64,000 nt of DNA from Pseudomonas cerasi (GCF_900074915.1 NZ_LT222319.1:3071001-3135000); one strand, 5' to 3'. Counted from the stretch's first letter, positions 29,854 through 39,395 are shown. Notes: generated by a model from the sequence alone, not told the origin. Made by a program: numbers and translations.

Positions 29854-30231
29854 TCAAGCCAGTAGTTTCTGGATCTGGGTGTGCAGGGTGTCCATGGTGA
29901 AGGGCTTGGCGAGAATAGGCGCCTTCAGCGCGATGGGGCTGCCCGAATCGAGTATCTCTGCCGGGTAGCCGCTGATGAAAATCACCTTCAACTCGGGCCG
30001 CAGCATGATCGCAGGCTCGGCAATCTGTACGCCCGAGACGCCGCCCGGCAGCCGATAATCGGTGATCATCAGGTCGAGATGGGGTTTGGTCGCCAGAATC
30101 TCGAAAGCCTGCTCGCCGTTCTCGGCTTTCAGGACACGATAACCCTCACCCGACAGATAATCGGCCAGAAGCATCAGGATCAGGGGCTCGTCTTCGACGA
30201 TTAGTACGACGTTTTCTGCATCAGCGCTCAT
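29854..30231 (-). CDS. stand-alone response-regulator receiver
   Basis: 125 residues from ATG 30231 behind AAAGGCAG; the longer in-frame reading has no ribosome site. A single REC domain: VVLIVEDEPLILMLL (acidic pocket), acceptor Asp in LMITDYRLPGG, Thr/Ser switch in VIFISGYPAE, Lys in LAKPF. It has no output domain. It is the last gene of the minus-strand signalling run and so may be the phosphate sink or the diffusible output for the kinases upstream of it. It converges with the KaiC-coupled hybrid kinase. Confidence 0.9.
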   Translation of the reverse strand: MSADAENVVLIVEDEPLILMLLADYLSGEGYRVLKAENGEQAFEILATKPHLDLMITDYRLPGGVSGVQIAEPAIMLRPELKVIFISGYPAEILDSGSPIALKAPILAKPFTMDTLHTQIQKLLA

Positions 30232-30332
30232 TGAACTGCCTTTGATCTTATAAATAGCTGCCATTACGACCACGGCACGCGTGGGAGGTTGCGCCAACGT
30301 GTGATTAAACTTTATCGCCGGAGGCGGCGACC

Positions 30333-31514
30333 TTACAGAGGCAGACAGATACGAAACACCGAACCCTTGCCCTCTTCACTCTCCACTTCGATGCGACCGC
30401 CGTGAGCCATGACGATCTGATCGGAAATGAACAGCCCAAGACCCAGCCCGGCAACAGCGTGATTAGTCGACACCCGCTCGAACTGCTGAAAGATGCGCTT
30501 CTGGTTTTCGGCCGTAATGCCAATACCTTGATCCCTCACTTCAATGAAGGCCTCGCTGTCCTTGCTGTACACATGCACTTCTATCGGCTTTCGCGCGCCG
30601 TAGCGCAGCGCGTTGGTCAACAGGTTGGCAACCACCTGCTCAATGCGGAACTCATCCCAGACGCCTATTACCGGCTGCTCGGCGAACCGGGTGATCGTAG
30701 AATTGGCGGCGGCGATCTGCGCGGCAAAACTTTCCAGCAGTTGAGTGACCAGCTCGCTCAGGTCGAACGGACTCGGCCTGATCGACAGCTTGCCGGTACG
30801 AATCCTCGATACATCAAGCATGTCTTCGATCAGGCGGATAAGGCTCTGAATCTGCCGCTCATCGCGATCGACCATGGCGCGTAGCTTTTCCATGGTAAAC
30901 GCCGCTGCGTTGTCCTTGGCCAGGTGCAGCTTGCGCAGCTGGGTCTCCAGAATCAGGCCGTTGAGCGGCGTGCGTACCTCGTGAGAGACGATGGACATGA
31001 AGTCATCACGCATACGAATCGCATGCTCCAGCTCGCTCTGGGTCGACTGCAGACGCTTGAGCAAGGCCTCCTGCTCCTGGCGACTGCGCTCAAGTTCCTC
31101 GACCTGTATCTTCATGGCCTTGCGCTGCCGGTAAAGATCGACGAACACATTGACCTTGCTCTTCACCGCGTGAATATCCAGCGGCTTGTGCAGGAAGTCC
31201 ACGGCACCGCTTTCATAACCCTTGAAGGCGTAATTCAGCTCTCGCCCGGCGGCACTGACGAAGACGATTGGAATGCTTTTGGTCTTTTCCGTGCTGCGCA
31301 TCATCTCGGCCAGTTCGAAGCCGTTCATCCCGGGCATCTGCACGTCGAGGATGGCCATGGCGAATTCGTGCTGCAGCAGCAGTGACAGCGCCTCATCGGC
31401 AGACAGCGCCTTGTAGACGATTCGATCACCGCGCTTGATCAACGCTTCGAGCGCCAGCAGGTTTTCCGGCAAATCATCGACGATAAGCAGTTTTGCCTGA
31501 ATTTCACTTAACAT
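30333..31514 (-). CDS. REC-HisKA-HATPase response regulator/kinase
   Basis: 393 residues: an N-terminal receiver (KLLIVDDLPENLLAL; acceptor Asp in MAILDVQMPGMNG), a coiled-coil linker (~125-165), HisKA (MSIVSHEVRTPLNG) and HATPase (ANLLTNALRYGARK, VRDQGIGI, GLGLGLFI). Soluble. A receiver fused ahead of a kinase lets an upstream phosphorelay control kinase activity. Its start overlaps the end of the CheB gene by 7 nt, so it is translated from the same message as cheR and cheB homologues. Confidence 0.9.
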   Translation of the reverse strand: MLSEIQAKLLIVDDLPENLLALEALIKRGDRIVYKALSADEALSLLLQHEFAMAILDVQMPGMNGFELAEMMRSTEKTKSIPIVFVSAAGRELNYAFKGYESGAVDFLHKPLDIHAVKSKVNVFVDLYRQRKAMKIQVEELERSRQEQEALLKRLQSTQSELEHAIRMRDDFMSIVSHEVRTPLNGLILETQLRKLHLAKDNAAAFTMEKLRAMVDRDERQIQSLIRLIEDMLDVSRIRTGKLSIRPSPFDLSELVTQLLESFAAQIAAANSTITRFAEQPVIGVWDEFRIEQVVANLLTNALRYGARKPIEVHVYSKDSEAFIEVRDQGIGITAENQKRIFQQFERVSTNHAVAGLGLGLFISDQIVMAHGGRIEVESEEGKGSVFRICLPL

Positions 31515-32122
31515 GCGGTTCGTTCCAGCTCGACCAGCAAGCGGCCAATATCGTTCAGGGAAAGGAGGTAATCGGGCGAGTGCAGCGCCAGGCCAGCTTC
31601 AGGCATGGTAGAAGCCTGGGCCTGCGAGGGGTCCTGAATCACCGTGAAACCACCGTACGTCTTGATCTGCAGCAACCCGTTCGCACCGTCATTATTGGCA
31701 CCGGTCAACAGCACCCCGGCCAGTCGCGACCCATAGGCATCAGCAGCCGAACCGAACAGAATGTCGATACTGGGCCTTGAATAAAACACTTTGTCCTCCT
31801 GACTCAACGACAGGGAAAAGTCGGACTCCACCGAGACGTGATAGCCCGCTGGCGCAACATACAAAGTGCCGGGCACTATGCTCTCCTTGTCGTCGGCTTC
31901 CTTGACCGGAATCGCCAGACGGTTCTGAAACACATTGGCCAACTGGCTATGCCGGTCATCAGGCAAATGCAGAACCATCAGGATAGGCAACGCAAAACCC
32001 TTGCGCAGGCCGCTGAATATTTTCAGCAAGGCTTCCACGCCGCCGGCCGATGCGCCCACCACAATGGCATCGACCACGGGCAACGAGTGACTCAAGGCGT
32101 CATCGCCAAACGTGGTTTTCAT
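31508..32122 (-). CDS. CheB-type methylesterase domain protein lacking a receiver
   Basis: 204 residues from ATG 32122 (ATGA overlap with the CheR gene). Only the C-terminal catalytic half of CheB is present. The triad is visible: Ser25 in GASAGG, His52 in VLHLPDD, Asp145 in TGANNDGANGL. Classic CheB is kept in check by an N-terminal receiver; here that domain is missing, so control must be through partners or be absent. The known reaction is demethylation/deamidation of chemoreceptor glutamates, but no receptor gene is next to it. The substrate may instead be part of the kinase system encoded in the same operon. Confidence 0.88.
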   Translation of the reverse strand: MKTTFGDDALSHSLPVVDAIVVGASAGGVEALLKIFSGLRKGFALPILMVLHLPDDRHSQLANVFQNRLAIPVKEADDKESIVPGTLYVAPAGYHVSVESDFSLSLSQEDKVFYSRPSIDILFGSAADAYGSRLAGVLLTGANNDGANGLLQIKTYGGFTVIQDPSQAQASTMPEAGLALHSPDYLLSLNDIGRLLVELERTAC

Positions 32123-32961
32123 GATTTCCGGTAAATCCGCTCGGGTTTCACCAGCGCCTCGAAAGCGCCCCCGTACGCTGAGAATTCCAGCGTCTCCTTG
32201 CTGCCCAACGCCAGAAAACCACGATGACACAGCGAGTCATGAAACAGCCCGAACGCTCGATCCTGAAGCTTTTTGTTGAAATAAATCAGTACGTTACGAC
32301 ACGAAATAAACTGCGTTTCGGAGAATACACTATCTGTGGCCAGACTGTGATCGGCAAACGTGACGTTCTCGCACAGCGTCTTGTCGAAGATCGCGTAGTC
32401 ATAGGCGGACGTGTAGTACTCGGCAAAATCGCGCTGCCCTCCCGCCTTTCGATAGTTCTCGGCGTAGGCCCGCACACTGTCCATGGAAAAGATGCCCTGC
32501 TTGGCCTTCTCCAGCGAGCTGGGATTGATATCGGTCGCGTAAATGATGGTTCGCTCCAGCAGCCCCTCTTCACGCAACAGAATAGCCGTGGAATAGACCT
32601 CCTCGCCCGTGCTGCAGCCGGCAATCCATACCTTGAGTGACGGGTAGGTACGCAGCACCGGTACGACCTCATTACGGATTGCCAGGAAGTGCGAGGGATC
32701 ACGGAACATCTCACTGACCGGGATAGTGAGAATCTGCAGCAATTGCATGAACGCCGCAGGGTCGTGGATCACACGTTCCTGCAGCGCGGAGATGGTTGCA
32801 CAATCGAACTGGCGCAACGCATGGATCACGCGGCGCTTGACCGAAGCGCCGGAGTAGTCACGAAAGTCGTAGCTGTACTGAAGGTAAATCGCCTCGATCA
32901 GCAGGCGCAACTCGATGTCCATGCTTCGATCAAGCTGCATGGTGCCGCCCGGGCTTGCCAT
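32119..32961 (-). CDS. CheR-type SAM-dependent methyltransferase
   Basis: 280 residues from ATG 32961 with GGAGGGG about 7 nt upstream. The N-terminal CheR helical domain (ELRLLIEAIYLQYSYDFRDY) is followed by the SAM fold with WIAGCSTGEEVYS, ATDINPSSLEKAK and SCRNVLIYFNKKL. It methylates glutamate side chains of receptors in the model family. It lies 28 nt after the large CHASE3-GAF hybrid kinase gene and overlaps the cheB-like gene by 4 nt. Without cheA/cheW/mcp nearby, a role in adjusting this sensory kinase rather than flagellar chemotaxis is the better inference. Confidence 0.9.
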   Translation of the reverse strand: MASPGGTMQLDRSMDIELRLLIEAIYLQYSYDFRDYSGASVKRRVIHALRQFDCATISALQERVIHDPAAFMQLLQILTIPVSEMFRDPSHFLAIRNEVVPVLRTYPSLKVWIAGCSTGEEVYSTAILLREEGLLERTIIYATDINPSSLEKAKQGIFSMDSVRAYAENYRKAGGQRDFAEYYTSAYDYAIFDKTLCENVTFADHSLATDSVFSETQFISCRNVLIYFNKKLQDRAFGLFHDSLCHRGFLALGSKETLEFSAYGGAFEALVKPERIYRKS

Positions 32962-32989
32962 TGCAGACGCCCCTCCACTGAAGCCTCAT

Positions 32990-35900
32990 TCAGATACGCT
33001 CCATCTTCGGCAGCCAGACGCGAATCAGCGAAAACAGACGATCCAGATCAATGGGCTTGGCCAGGTAATCGTTGGAACCCGCCTGCAGACAACGCTCCTG
33101 ATCATCCTTCATGGCCTTGGCCGTGACGGCGATGATCGGCAGCTTGCGCCAGCGCGGGTCCTTGCGGATCTCGATGGTCGCTTCAAAACCATCCATTTCA
33201 GGCATCATCACGTCCATCAGGACCAGATCGATGTCTTCCACCTCATTGAGCCTGGCAATCGCCTCCAGACCATTGCGGGCGATTTCCACGACCGCACCCT
33301 TATGTTCAAGGGCGCTGGTCAGCGCAAAGATATTGCGCACATCGTCGTCGACCACGAGGATCTTGCGCGCCTCGAAGACCTTGTCACGGCTACGTGCGGT
33401 CTTGAGCATCTTTTGCCGTTCGTTGGACAGTTGCGACTCGACCTTGTGCAGGAACAGCGTGACCTCATCGAGCAGCCTTTCAGGCGAGCGCGCACCCTTG
33501 ATAATGATCGAGCGCGAATACTTCATCAGCTCGGCTTCTTCATCGCGGGTCATGTTGCGGCCGGTATAGACAATCACCGGCGGGAAGGCGCAGATGTCCT
33601 CCATCGACATGCGCTTGAGCAATTCATTGCCGAGCATGTCCGGAAGCTTGAGATCAATGATCATGCAGTCATAGACATGATCGCGCAGCAGGTCCAGCGC
33701 CTCCTGGGCAAAGCCTACCGCAGTGATTTCAATATCGTCATCACCGATCAGGCGCGCGATGCTGTCACGCTGCAACGCATCGTCTTCGACCAAAAGGATA
33801 CGTTTGACCTTTTGCGTCAGCTTGGCTTCCAGCTTGGCGAACACGTCCTTGAGCTCTTCACGCGTGGTCGGCTTGACCGCGTAGCCAATCGCGCCCATGT
33901 GCAAGGCGGCTTCCTGGCGATCCTCGACCGAGATCACGTGTACGGGAATGTGCCGGGTGGGCGCCAGTTCCTTGAGACGCTGCAGCACGGTCAGGCCCGA
34001 ATGATCCGGCAGGCGCATGTCCAGCAGAATGGCATCGGGCGTGTAGCGGGACGCCAGGTTGAAGCCATCGTCAGCAGCATGCGCGACCAGACAGTCGTAG
34101 CCCAGCTCGTGGGCCAGGTCGTAGAGAATCTGGGCGAATCGCACTTCGTCTTCGATCACCAGGATGCAACGACGCTCGAAGGGCGCCTTGTCCCGGTCGT
34201 CGGCAAATACCGGCACCGGCGTATCCATCGGCACGGGTGCCGGTACCGGCTGCGGGATGACCGGAAGCGCAGCCACAGACAGCGGCAGCGCAGCAGGCGC
34301 TGGTGAGATGAGCAGATCGCTGTCCGGCTCGCGGCCGTCCTGTTCGACGTATTGCTCCGGCAGCACGAGGCTGAAAATACTGCCCTGCCCCGGTGCGCTA
34401 GTCACACTGATCGATCCGCCCAGCAATGCCGCCAGATCACGCGAAATCGACAGCCCCAATCCGGTACCGCCATAACGCCGGTTGGTGGTGCCGTCTGCCT
34501 GACGGAACGCTTCAAAAATGCCCTGCTGGTGCTCCTCGGCGATGCCGATGCCCGAATCACGCACGATGAACGCGATACCCGCGCCCGGATGACGCGAAAC
34601 CACCATGCTGACCGAGCCTGCTTCAGTGAACTTGATCGCGTTGGACAGCAGGTTCTTGAGGATCTGCTCAAGACGCTGGCGATCCGTGAACAGCATAGTA
34701 GGCGCACCGGCCTGGATGTCGACGGTAAACGCGAGCTTCTTTTCGGCGGCCAGCGGCTGGAAGAGCGTCCGCAGACCTTCGACCAGTCGGGGTACGCTGC
34801 TGTTTTCCGGGCGCACTTCCAGCTTGCCGGCCTCGACCTTGGAAATATCCAGAATGTCGTTGATCAGATTCAGCAGGTCATTGCCCGCCGAATAGATCGA
34901 CTCGGCAAACTTGACCTGTTCGGCGGTCAGGTTCTCGCCCGGGTTCTCCGCCAGCAGTTTGGCGAGGATCAGTGAGCTGTTGAGCGGCGTGCGCAGCTCG
35001 TGGGACATATTGGCGAGGAACTCGGACTTGTACTTGCTGGCGCGCTGCAGTTCGTCTGCCCGCGCCTGCAACTCGGCCTGAGCAATATTCAGTTCTTCAT
35101 TGTTGCGATCCAGCGCATCGCGCTGCTCGGCCAGTGCCTGACTCTGGTCGGCGAGTTGCTCGTTGGTCTGCTCCAGCTCAGCCTGCTGGGTCTCCAGATG
35201 GACCTGGGACTCCTTGAGGATGCGCGATTGCTCCTCCAGCTCTTCGTTGGCCGTACGCAGTTCTTCCTGCTGCACCTGCAGTTCTTCGTTGAGCTGCTGG
35301 GTCTCGGCCAGCACCTCCTGCAGACGCTGGCGATAACGAGCGGCTTCGATGGACGTACCGATATTGTCCGCCACCAGCTCAAGAAACTCGATATCGCGCT
35401 CGGTCAGGGTGCGCAGAAAGCCCAGTTCGATCACGCCGTTGACCTGATCGTCATTGCTGGTCGGCACCACCACCACGCTGCGCGGCGAGCCGTCGCCCAG
35501 GCCGGAGGCGACCTTGAAGTAGTTATCCGGCAGTTCATCCAGCGTAATGATGCGGTCCTGCTGGGCTGCCTGCCCCACAATGCCTTCGTCACTGTGAATG
35601 GTCTGATCCTGCTGCTCCTGTTCGCGGGAGAAACCATACGAGGCAACTCGCGTGAGGCCGCCGTGGTCCTGGCGGATGTAGACAGCGGCCACCGACGCGC
35701 CCAGGTGTTGGGTCAGAAACTGGAGGATATTCCGGCCCAGCATGTTCAGCGTCAATTGCCCCAGGACCTGCTCGGCCAGCTCGCTCTGACCATTGCGCAG
35801 CCAGGCCACCTTCTGCAGGCGCTCGGCATTGACTTCCTGCAGTCTGAGGTTTTCGCTGTAAGTGTTCGACAGCGACATCAGATCCCGGCGACCGATATAG

Positions 35901-36508
35901 GCCAGAATTGCGCTGACAATCACCACGAATATCAGATAAAGGGTGACGGAAAGAATGGTACTGCGCGTGACTTCCGCATTGCGGGTCAGGCGCAGTTGCT
36001 GCTCCATTTCCACGGCCTGATCGTATTCGGTGCGGATCTGATCGGTAATTCGCTTGCCACGTCCGGCCAGCACCGGCGTCTGATAATCGGCGTTGGTGCG
36101 CCGCAACGTAATCATCTCCTGGGCGAACGCATTCCACTCCTGTTGCAACGTGGCCAGACGCCTGAACCGATCCAGTTGCGTGGGGTTGTCTTCTACCAGT
36201 TCCTCCAGCCCCTGCAACTCGGCGAGCAACAGCGGCTTGGCGACTTCATAGGGATCGAGAAAATGCTGATCACCGGTGAGCAGGAAACCGCGCATGCCGG
36301 TTTCCATGTCTATCGACAGTTTCATTGAGCGGTTGGTGTTGTTGATCACCCGGTCAGTGTGCTCGACCCACTGTATTGCAGTGAGCAGATAACTGATCAG
36401 CAGAATGAAGAAAACTGCGCTCAATACACCGACGCCCAGTGGCAAGCCAACGTTACGCCCCAGCAATTTTCGAAAGCGTTGTTCATCGACAACAGACGTC
36501 CGATTCAT
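32990..36508 (-). CDS. CHASE3-GAF hybrid histidine kinase with three receivers
   Basis: 1172 residues. TM1 at ~20-40 (VLSAVFFILLISYLLTAI), periplasmic CHASE3 (ETGMRGFLLTGDQHFLDPY), TM2 at ~185-207 (SVTLYLIFVVIVSAILAYI), a GAF domain (~250-390), a long Gln/Glu-rich coiled coil (~390-490), HisKA (FLANMSHELRTPLNSS), HATPase (KNLLSNAIKFTEAG, VRDSGIGIAE, GGTGLGLSISRDL), a Pro-rich hinge (~740-775), then three receivers with acceptor Asps in ILLDMRLPDHSG, MIIDLKLPDMLG and VLMDVMMPEMDG. First gene of a minus-strand operon with CheR, CheB, REC-kinase and REC genes. The ligand of CHASE3 is unknown. Confidence 0.93.
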   Translation of the reverse strand: MNRTSVVDEQRFRKLLGRNVGLPLGVGVLSAVFFILLISYLLTAIQWVEHTDRVINNTNRSMKLSIDMETGMRGFLLTGDQHFLDPYEVAKPLLLAELQGLEELVEDNPTQLDRFRRLATLQQEWNAFAQEMITLRRTNADYQTPVLAGRGKRITDQIRTEYDQAVEMEQQLRLTRNAEVTRSTILSVTLYLIFVVIVSAILAYIGRRDLMSLSNTYSENLRLQEVNAERLQKVAWLRNGQSELAEQVLGQLTLNMLGRNILQFLTQHLGASVAAVYIRQDHGGLTRVASYGFSREQEQQDQTIHSDEGIVGQAAQQDRIITLDELPDNYFKVASGLGDGSPRSVVVVPTSNDDQVNGVIELGFLRTLTERDIEFLELVADNIGTSIEAARYRQRLQEVLAETQQLNEELQVQQEELRTANEELEEQSRILKESQVHLETQQAELEQTNEQLADQSQALAEQRDALDRNNEELNIAQAELQARADELQRASKYKSEFLANMSHELRTPLNSSLILAKLLAENPGENLTAEQVKFAESIYSAGNDLLNLINDILDISKVEAGKLEVRPENSSVPRLVEGLRTLFQPLAAEKKLAFTVDIQAGAPTMLFTDRQRLEQILKNLLSNAIKFTEAGSVSMVVSRHPGAGIAFIVRDSGIGIAEEHQQGIFEAFRQADGTTNRRYGGTGLGLSISRDLAALLGGSISVTSAPGQGSIFSLVLPEQYVEQDGREPDSDLLISPAPAALPLSVAALPVIPQPVPAPVPMDTPVPVFADDRDKAPFERRCILVIEDEVRFAQILYDLAHELGYDCLVAHAADDGFNLASRYTPDAILLDMRLPDHSGLTVLQRLKELAPTRHIPVHVISVEDRQEAALHMGAIGYAVKPTTREELKDVFAKLEAKLTQKVKRILLVEDDALQRDSIARLIGDDDIEITAVGFAQEALDLLRDHVYDCMIIDLKLPDMLGNELLKRMSMEDICAFPPVIVYTGRNMTRDEEAELMKYSRSIIIKGARSPERLLDEVTLFLHKVESQLSNERQKMLKTARSRDKVFEARKILVVDDDVRNIFALTSALEHKGAVVEIARNGLEAIARLNEVEDIDLVLMDVMMPEMDGFEATIEIRKDPRWRKLPIIAVTAKAMKDDQERCLQAGSNDYLAKPIDLDRLFSLIRVWLPKMERI

Positions 36509-36840
36509 GAAATATCCCTGACGAGTGGATCAAAACCGTAGAGTTTGCCGTAAACCTACGAAAAACACTCTTATTTCTGACATAGAGGATTGAAATTTCA
36601 CACATAAATGCGCGATAAGCTCACGCCTGTATTCATTAATGACGCCAACCCGTGAGCCGCCCTGTCGATTTACGGTATTTGTGCCTCGATTGAACTTCCA
36701 CCCGGTTTTTATTTACTGATACAGGGACTGTATCAACCGCGGACAGGCCCTCGCTCGGTTACCCTGAGTTGACGGGAAAGGATGCGTAAAATTCCACACT
36801 GTCTGCACCATCGCCATTATTCAGGTTTAAGGAGTCAACC
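36509..36840. other. divergent intergenic region of the signalling block
   Basis: 332 nt between the large hybrid kinase (-) and a lone receiver (+), relatively AT-rich. Apart from the palindrome at 36717-36735 and a strong ribosome site (AAGGAG) before 36841, no gene or RNA could be recognised. Confidence 0.6.
36717..36735. promoter_or_regulatory. 19-bp perfect palindrome TGATACAG-GGA-CTGTATCA
   Basis: Two 8-bp arms around a 3-bp centre, about 105 bp before the receiver gene and 210 bp before the divergent kinase operon. The size and symmetry suit a dimeric repressor or activator site. The cognate protein is unknown. Confidence 0.55.
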
Positions 36841-37212
36841 ATGCCCGACACAGCCCGCACCATTCTCGTGGTCGAAGACGACGCCATTGTGCGCATGCTG
36901 ATTGTCGACGTGCTCGAGGAGCTGGAATACAAGGTACTGGAAGCCGAGGACGCTACGTCGGCACTGACCTTTGTTGCAGACGATTCCAATCACATCGACT
37001 TGTTGATGACTGACCAGGGGCTGCCTGACATGAAGGGCACCGCACTGGCCAAAAAGGTCATCGAACTTCGGCCGCAATTGCCGGTGCTGTTCGCCAGCGG
37101 TTACTCCGAAAATATCGACGTGCCGCCAGGCATGCACTCGATCGGCAAGCCGTTCTCCATCGACCAGTTGCGTGACAAGGTAAAAAGCATTCTCGGGAAC
37201 AGCCTTGACTGA
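36841..37212 (+). CDS. stand-alone response-regulator receiver coupled to a glycosyltransferase gene
   Basis: 123 residues, a single REC domain: TILVVEDDAIVRMLIV, acceptor Asp in LLMTDQGLPDMKG, switch Ser in VLFASGYSE and Lys in IGKPF. The ribosome site AAGGAG sits 7 nt before ATG. The D-Q-G-L-P form after the acceptor Asp resembles receivers that work with soluble HWE/HisKA_4-like kinases, which fits the KaiC-coupled kinase in the same block. Its stop lies inside the start of the next gene (8-nt overlap). Confidence 0.9.
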   Translation: MPDTARTILVVEDDAIVRMLIVDVLEELEYKVLEAEDATSALTFVADDSNHIDLLMTDQGLPDMKGTALAKKVIELRPQLPVLFASGYSENIDVPPGMHSIGKPFSIDQLRDKVKSILGNSLD

Positions 37213-38539
37213 CATCGACGCAGTCTTCAACCGTACCGACAAGCCTGTCAGCACCCGCCTATTGATCATCGGCTACGTGTGGCCAGAACCGCGCTCCTCG
37301 GCCGCGAGCGGGCACATGATGCAATTGATTCAATGCTTTCTGGAGCAGGATTGGCAGATCACCTTTGCCAGCCCTGCCACTGAAGGCGAGCACCGCGCCG
37401 ATCTGCTCGGCCTGGGCATCCACGAAGTGCACATTGCGCTCAACGACAGCAGTTTTGACGTGTTTGTCAGCGAATTGCAGCCTGACGTGGTGCTCTTCGA
37501 TCAGTTCATGATCGAAGAGCAGTTCGGCTGGCGTGTCGAGCAGCAGTGTCCTGACGCGCTGCGAATTCTGGAGACTTCGGATTTCCAGAGCCTGCGCCAC
37601 GCCCGCCATCAGTTGTTGAAGGACGCGCTGAACAGCGATTGCCCCGAGGCTGCGCCGGGCTGTGTGGACATTTCAGCGCCGCAGCTTTTCCGGCAGATAG
37701 CGTCCAGTGATCTGGCGCAGCGCGAAATCGCTTCGTTGTATCGCTGCGACCTCAACCTGATGACGTCCGATGTCGAAATTGCGCTGCTGAGCGGCCCTTT
37801 CGGCCTGCCCGAGACGCTGCTGCACTGGTGTCCGCTGATGATCGACGGCGCGCCCGACAGCTTCCGGCCTTTTGCACAGCGTGCACACTTCCTCAGTATC
37901 GGCAACTTCCGTCATGCGCCCAACTGGGATGCGGTGCTGTGGATGAAAACCACTATCTGGCCGCTGATCCGTCAACAACTGCCCGAAGCCCAGCTGCACA
38001 TCTACGGTGCCTATACGCCACCCAAGGCCGCGGCGCTGCACAACGCCGCTCAGGGCTTTCATGTGAAGCACTGGGCCGAGGATGCGCTGGAGGTCATGTC
38101 CAATGCGCGAGTGTGCCTCGCGCCATTGCGTTTCGGGGCTGGCATCAAAGGCAAGCTGATGGACGCGATGCTCTGCGGAACGCCATCAGTCACCACCCCG
38201 GTGGGTGCGGAAGCCATGAGCGGCGGGCTGCCGTGGCCCGGCATCATTGCCGATAAGCCAGCCGACATCGCTGACGCTGCGGTCAGGCTGTATCAGGAGC
38301 AGAACCTCTGGCTTGAAGCGCAACATGCGGGTCAGGCGTTACTGCAAGCGCGCTTCCAGCATCGGCAACACTGTGCGACCCTGATCGAGCGCATCGAGAC
38401 CCTTCGCAACGGACTCGCGGAGCATCGCTTGGCGAACTTCACCGGCGCCATGCTGCGGCATCACCACCACAAGAGCACCAAATACATGGCGCAGTGGATC
38501 GAAGCGAAGAATCGCAACAAGGATGAAAAACCGGCTTAG
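37205..38539 (+). CDS. group-1 glycosyltransferase-like protein
   Basis: 444 residues if started at TTG 37205, which overlaps the receiver gene; the start is uncertain because its ribosome site is weak. RLLIIGYVWPEPRSSAASGHMMQLIQ is the N-terminal Rossmann strand/loop of GT-B transferases, and the C-terminal half has the nucleotide-sugar domain (FLSIGNFRHAPNWDAV, ARVCLAPLRFGAGIKGKLMDAMLCGTPSVTTPVGAEA). Donor and acceptor sugars are unknown. The C-terminus is His-rich (RHHHHKS). Coupling to a response regulator suggests sugar addition under two-component control. No other polysaccharide genes are adjacent. Confidence 0.82.
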   Translation: MTDIDAVFNRTDKPVSTRLLIIGYVWPEPRSSAASGHMMQLIQCFLEQDWQITFASPATEGEHRADLLGLGIHEVHIALNDSSFDVFVSELQPDVVLFDQFMIEEQFGWRVEQQCPDALRILETSDFQSLRHARHQLLKDALNSDCPEAAPGCVDISAPQLFRQIASSDLAQREIASLYRCDLNLMTSDVEIALLSGPFGLPETLLHWCPLMIDGAPDSFRPFAQRAHFLSIGNFRHAPNWDAVLWMKTTIWPLIRQQLPEAQLHIYGAYTPPKAAALHNAAQGFHVKHWAEDALEVMSNARVCLAPLRFGAGIKGKLMDAMLCGTPSVTTPVGAEAMSGGLPWPGIIADKPADIADAAVRLYQEQNLWLEAQHAGQALLQARFQHRQHCATLIERIETLRNGLAEHRLANFTGAMLRHHHHKSTKYMAQWIEAKNRNKDEKPA

Positions 38540-39294
38540 GCCGGTTTGCGCAGCAAATAGGTATCCATGATCCACCCCTTGCGCTCGCGTGCCTCGCTGC
38601 GCAGCCGCCTGATTTGCTCGCAGACCTCATCGAGCCGGCCAGACACCAGTATCTCGTCCGGCGTGCCCAGATACGCGCCCCAATAGATGTCCAGCCCCTG
38701 CCCCACATAACGCTCGAATGTGCAGTGCGCGTCGAGCATCACCACGACGTTGCCGAGGTGCTCCAGCGGAGCTTGCGCCATGCGTCGGCCGGTGGTGATA
38801 AGAATCGACTCGCCGATGCGATTGAGCGGGATCCGGTGCCGCGCGACCAGGCTCTGGACGCTGGTGATACCGGGAATCACCTGATACTCGAATACCTCGT
38901 TGCGCCGCGCCAGGACCTGATCAAGGATGCGCATTGTGCTGTCGTAGAGCGACGGGTCGCCCCAGACCAGAAACGCGCCGACCTGATCCACACCAAGCTC
39001 ATCGGTCAACAACCGCTCGAAGAGTATTGCGCGCTGTTCGTGCCACCCCTCGATGCCGCGCTCGTAGGCCTGCGGATCATCTTCACGTCGAGGATCCTGA
39101 ACTTGCACCAGACGGTAGCGTTCATGAGTGATATAGCGCTGACAGAGCTCTTTGCGCAGCCTCAGCAACTGATCGTCGACGTACCCCTTGTCGAGGATAA
39201 AGATCACCTCTGCACGGTTCAGTGCCGCGACAGCCTGCAGGGTGATCTGCTCGGGATCACCGGCCCCCATACCGATCAGCAGGATCTGTTTCAT
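38536..39294 (-). CDS. cobF: precorrin-6A synthase (deacetylating)
   Basis: 252 residues from ATG 39294, with GGAGGCG upstream; the longer reading to 39429 is not conserved-looking. Tetrapyrrole methylase fold: KQILLIGMGAGDPEQITLQAV, FLVWGDPSLYDS (the P-loop-like GDP motif) and YQVIPGITSVQSLVARH. CobF methylates C-1 of precorrin-5 and removes the acetyl group in aerobic cobalamin synthesis. It is separate from other cob genes. Its last codons overlap the 3' end of the glycosyltransferase gene by 4 nt, convergent. Confidence 0.9.
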   Translation of the reverse strand: MKQILLIGMGAGDPEQITLQAVAALNRAEVIFILDKGYVDDQLLRLRKELCQRYITHERYRLVQVQDPRREDDPQAYERGIEGWHEQRAILFERLLTDELGVDQVGAFLVWGDPSLYDSTMRILDQVLARRNEVFEYQVIPGITSVQSLVARHRIPLNRIGESILITTGRRMAQAPLEHLGNVVVMLDAHCTFERYVGQGLDIYWGAYLGTPDEILVSGRLDEVCEQIRRLRSEARERKGWIMDTYLLRKPA

Positions 39295-39395
39295 CGGGCA
39301 ACGCCTCCACTGTGCAGGAGCCTGATCGTAGGTGATTTTTGCCAACGACCGGGCATTGAACTGAAAAATCAGGCACATTACTCTTTTGGCAACGG

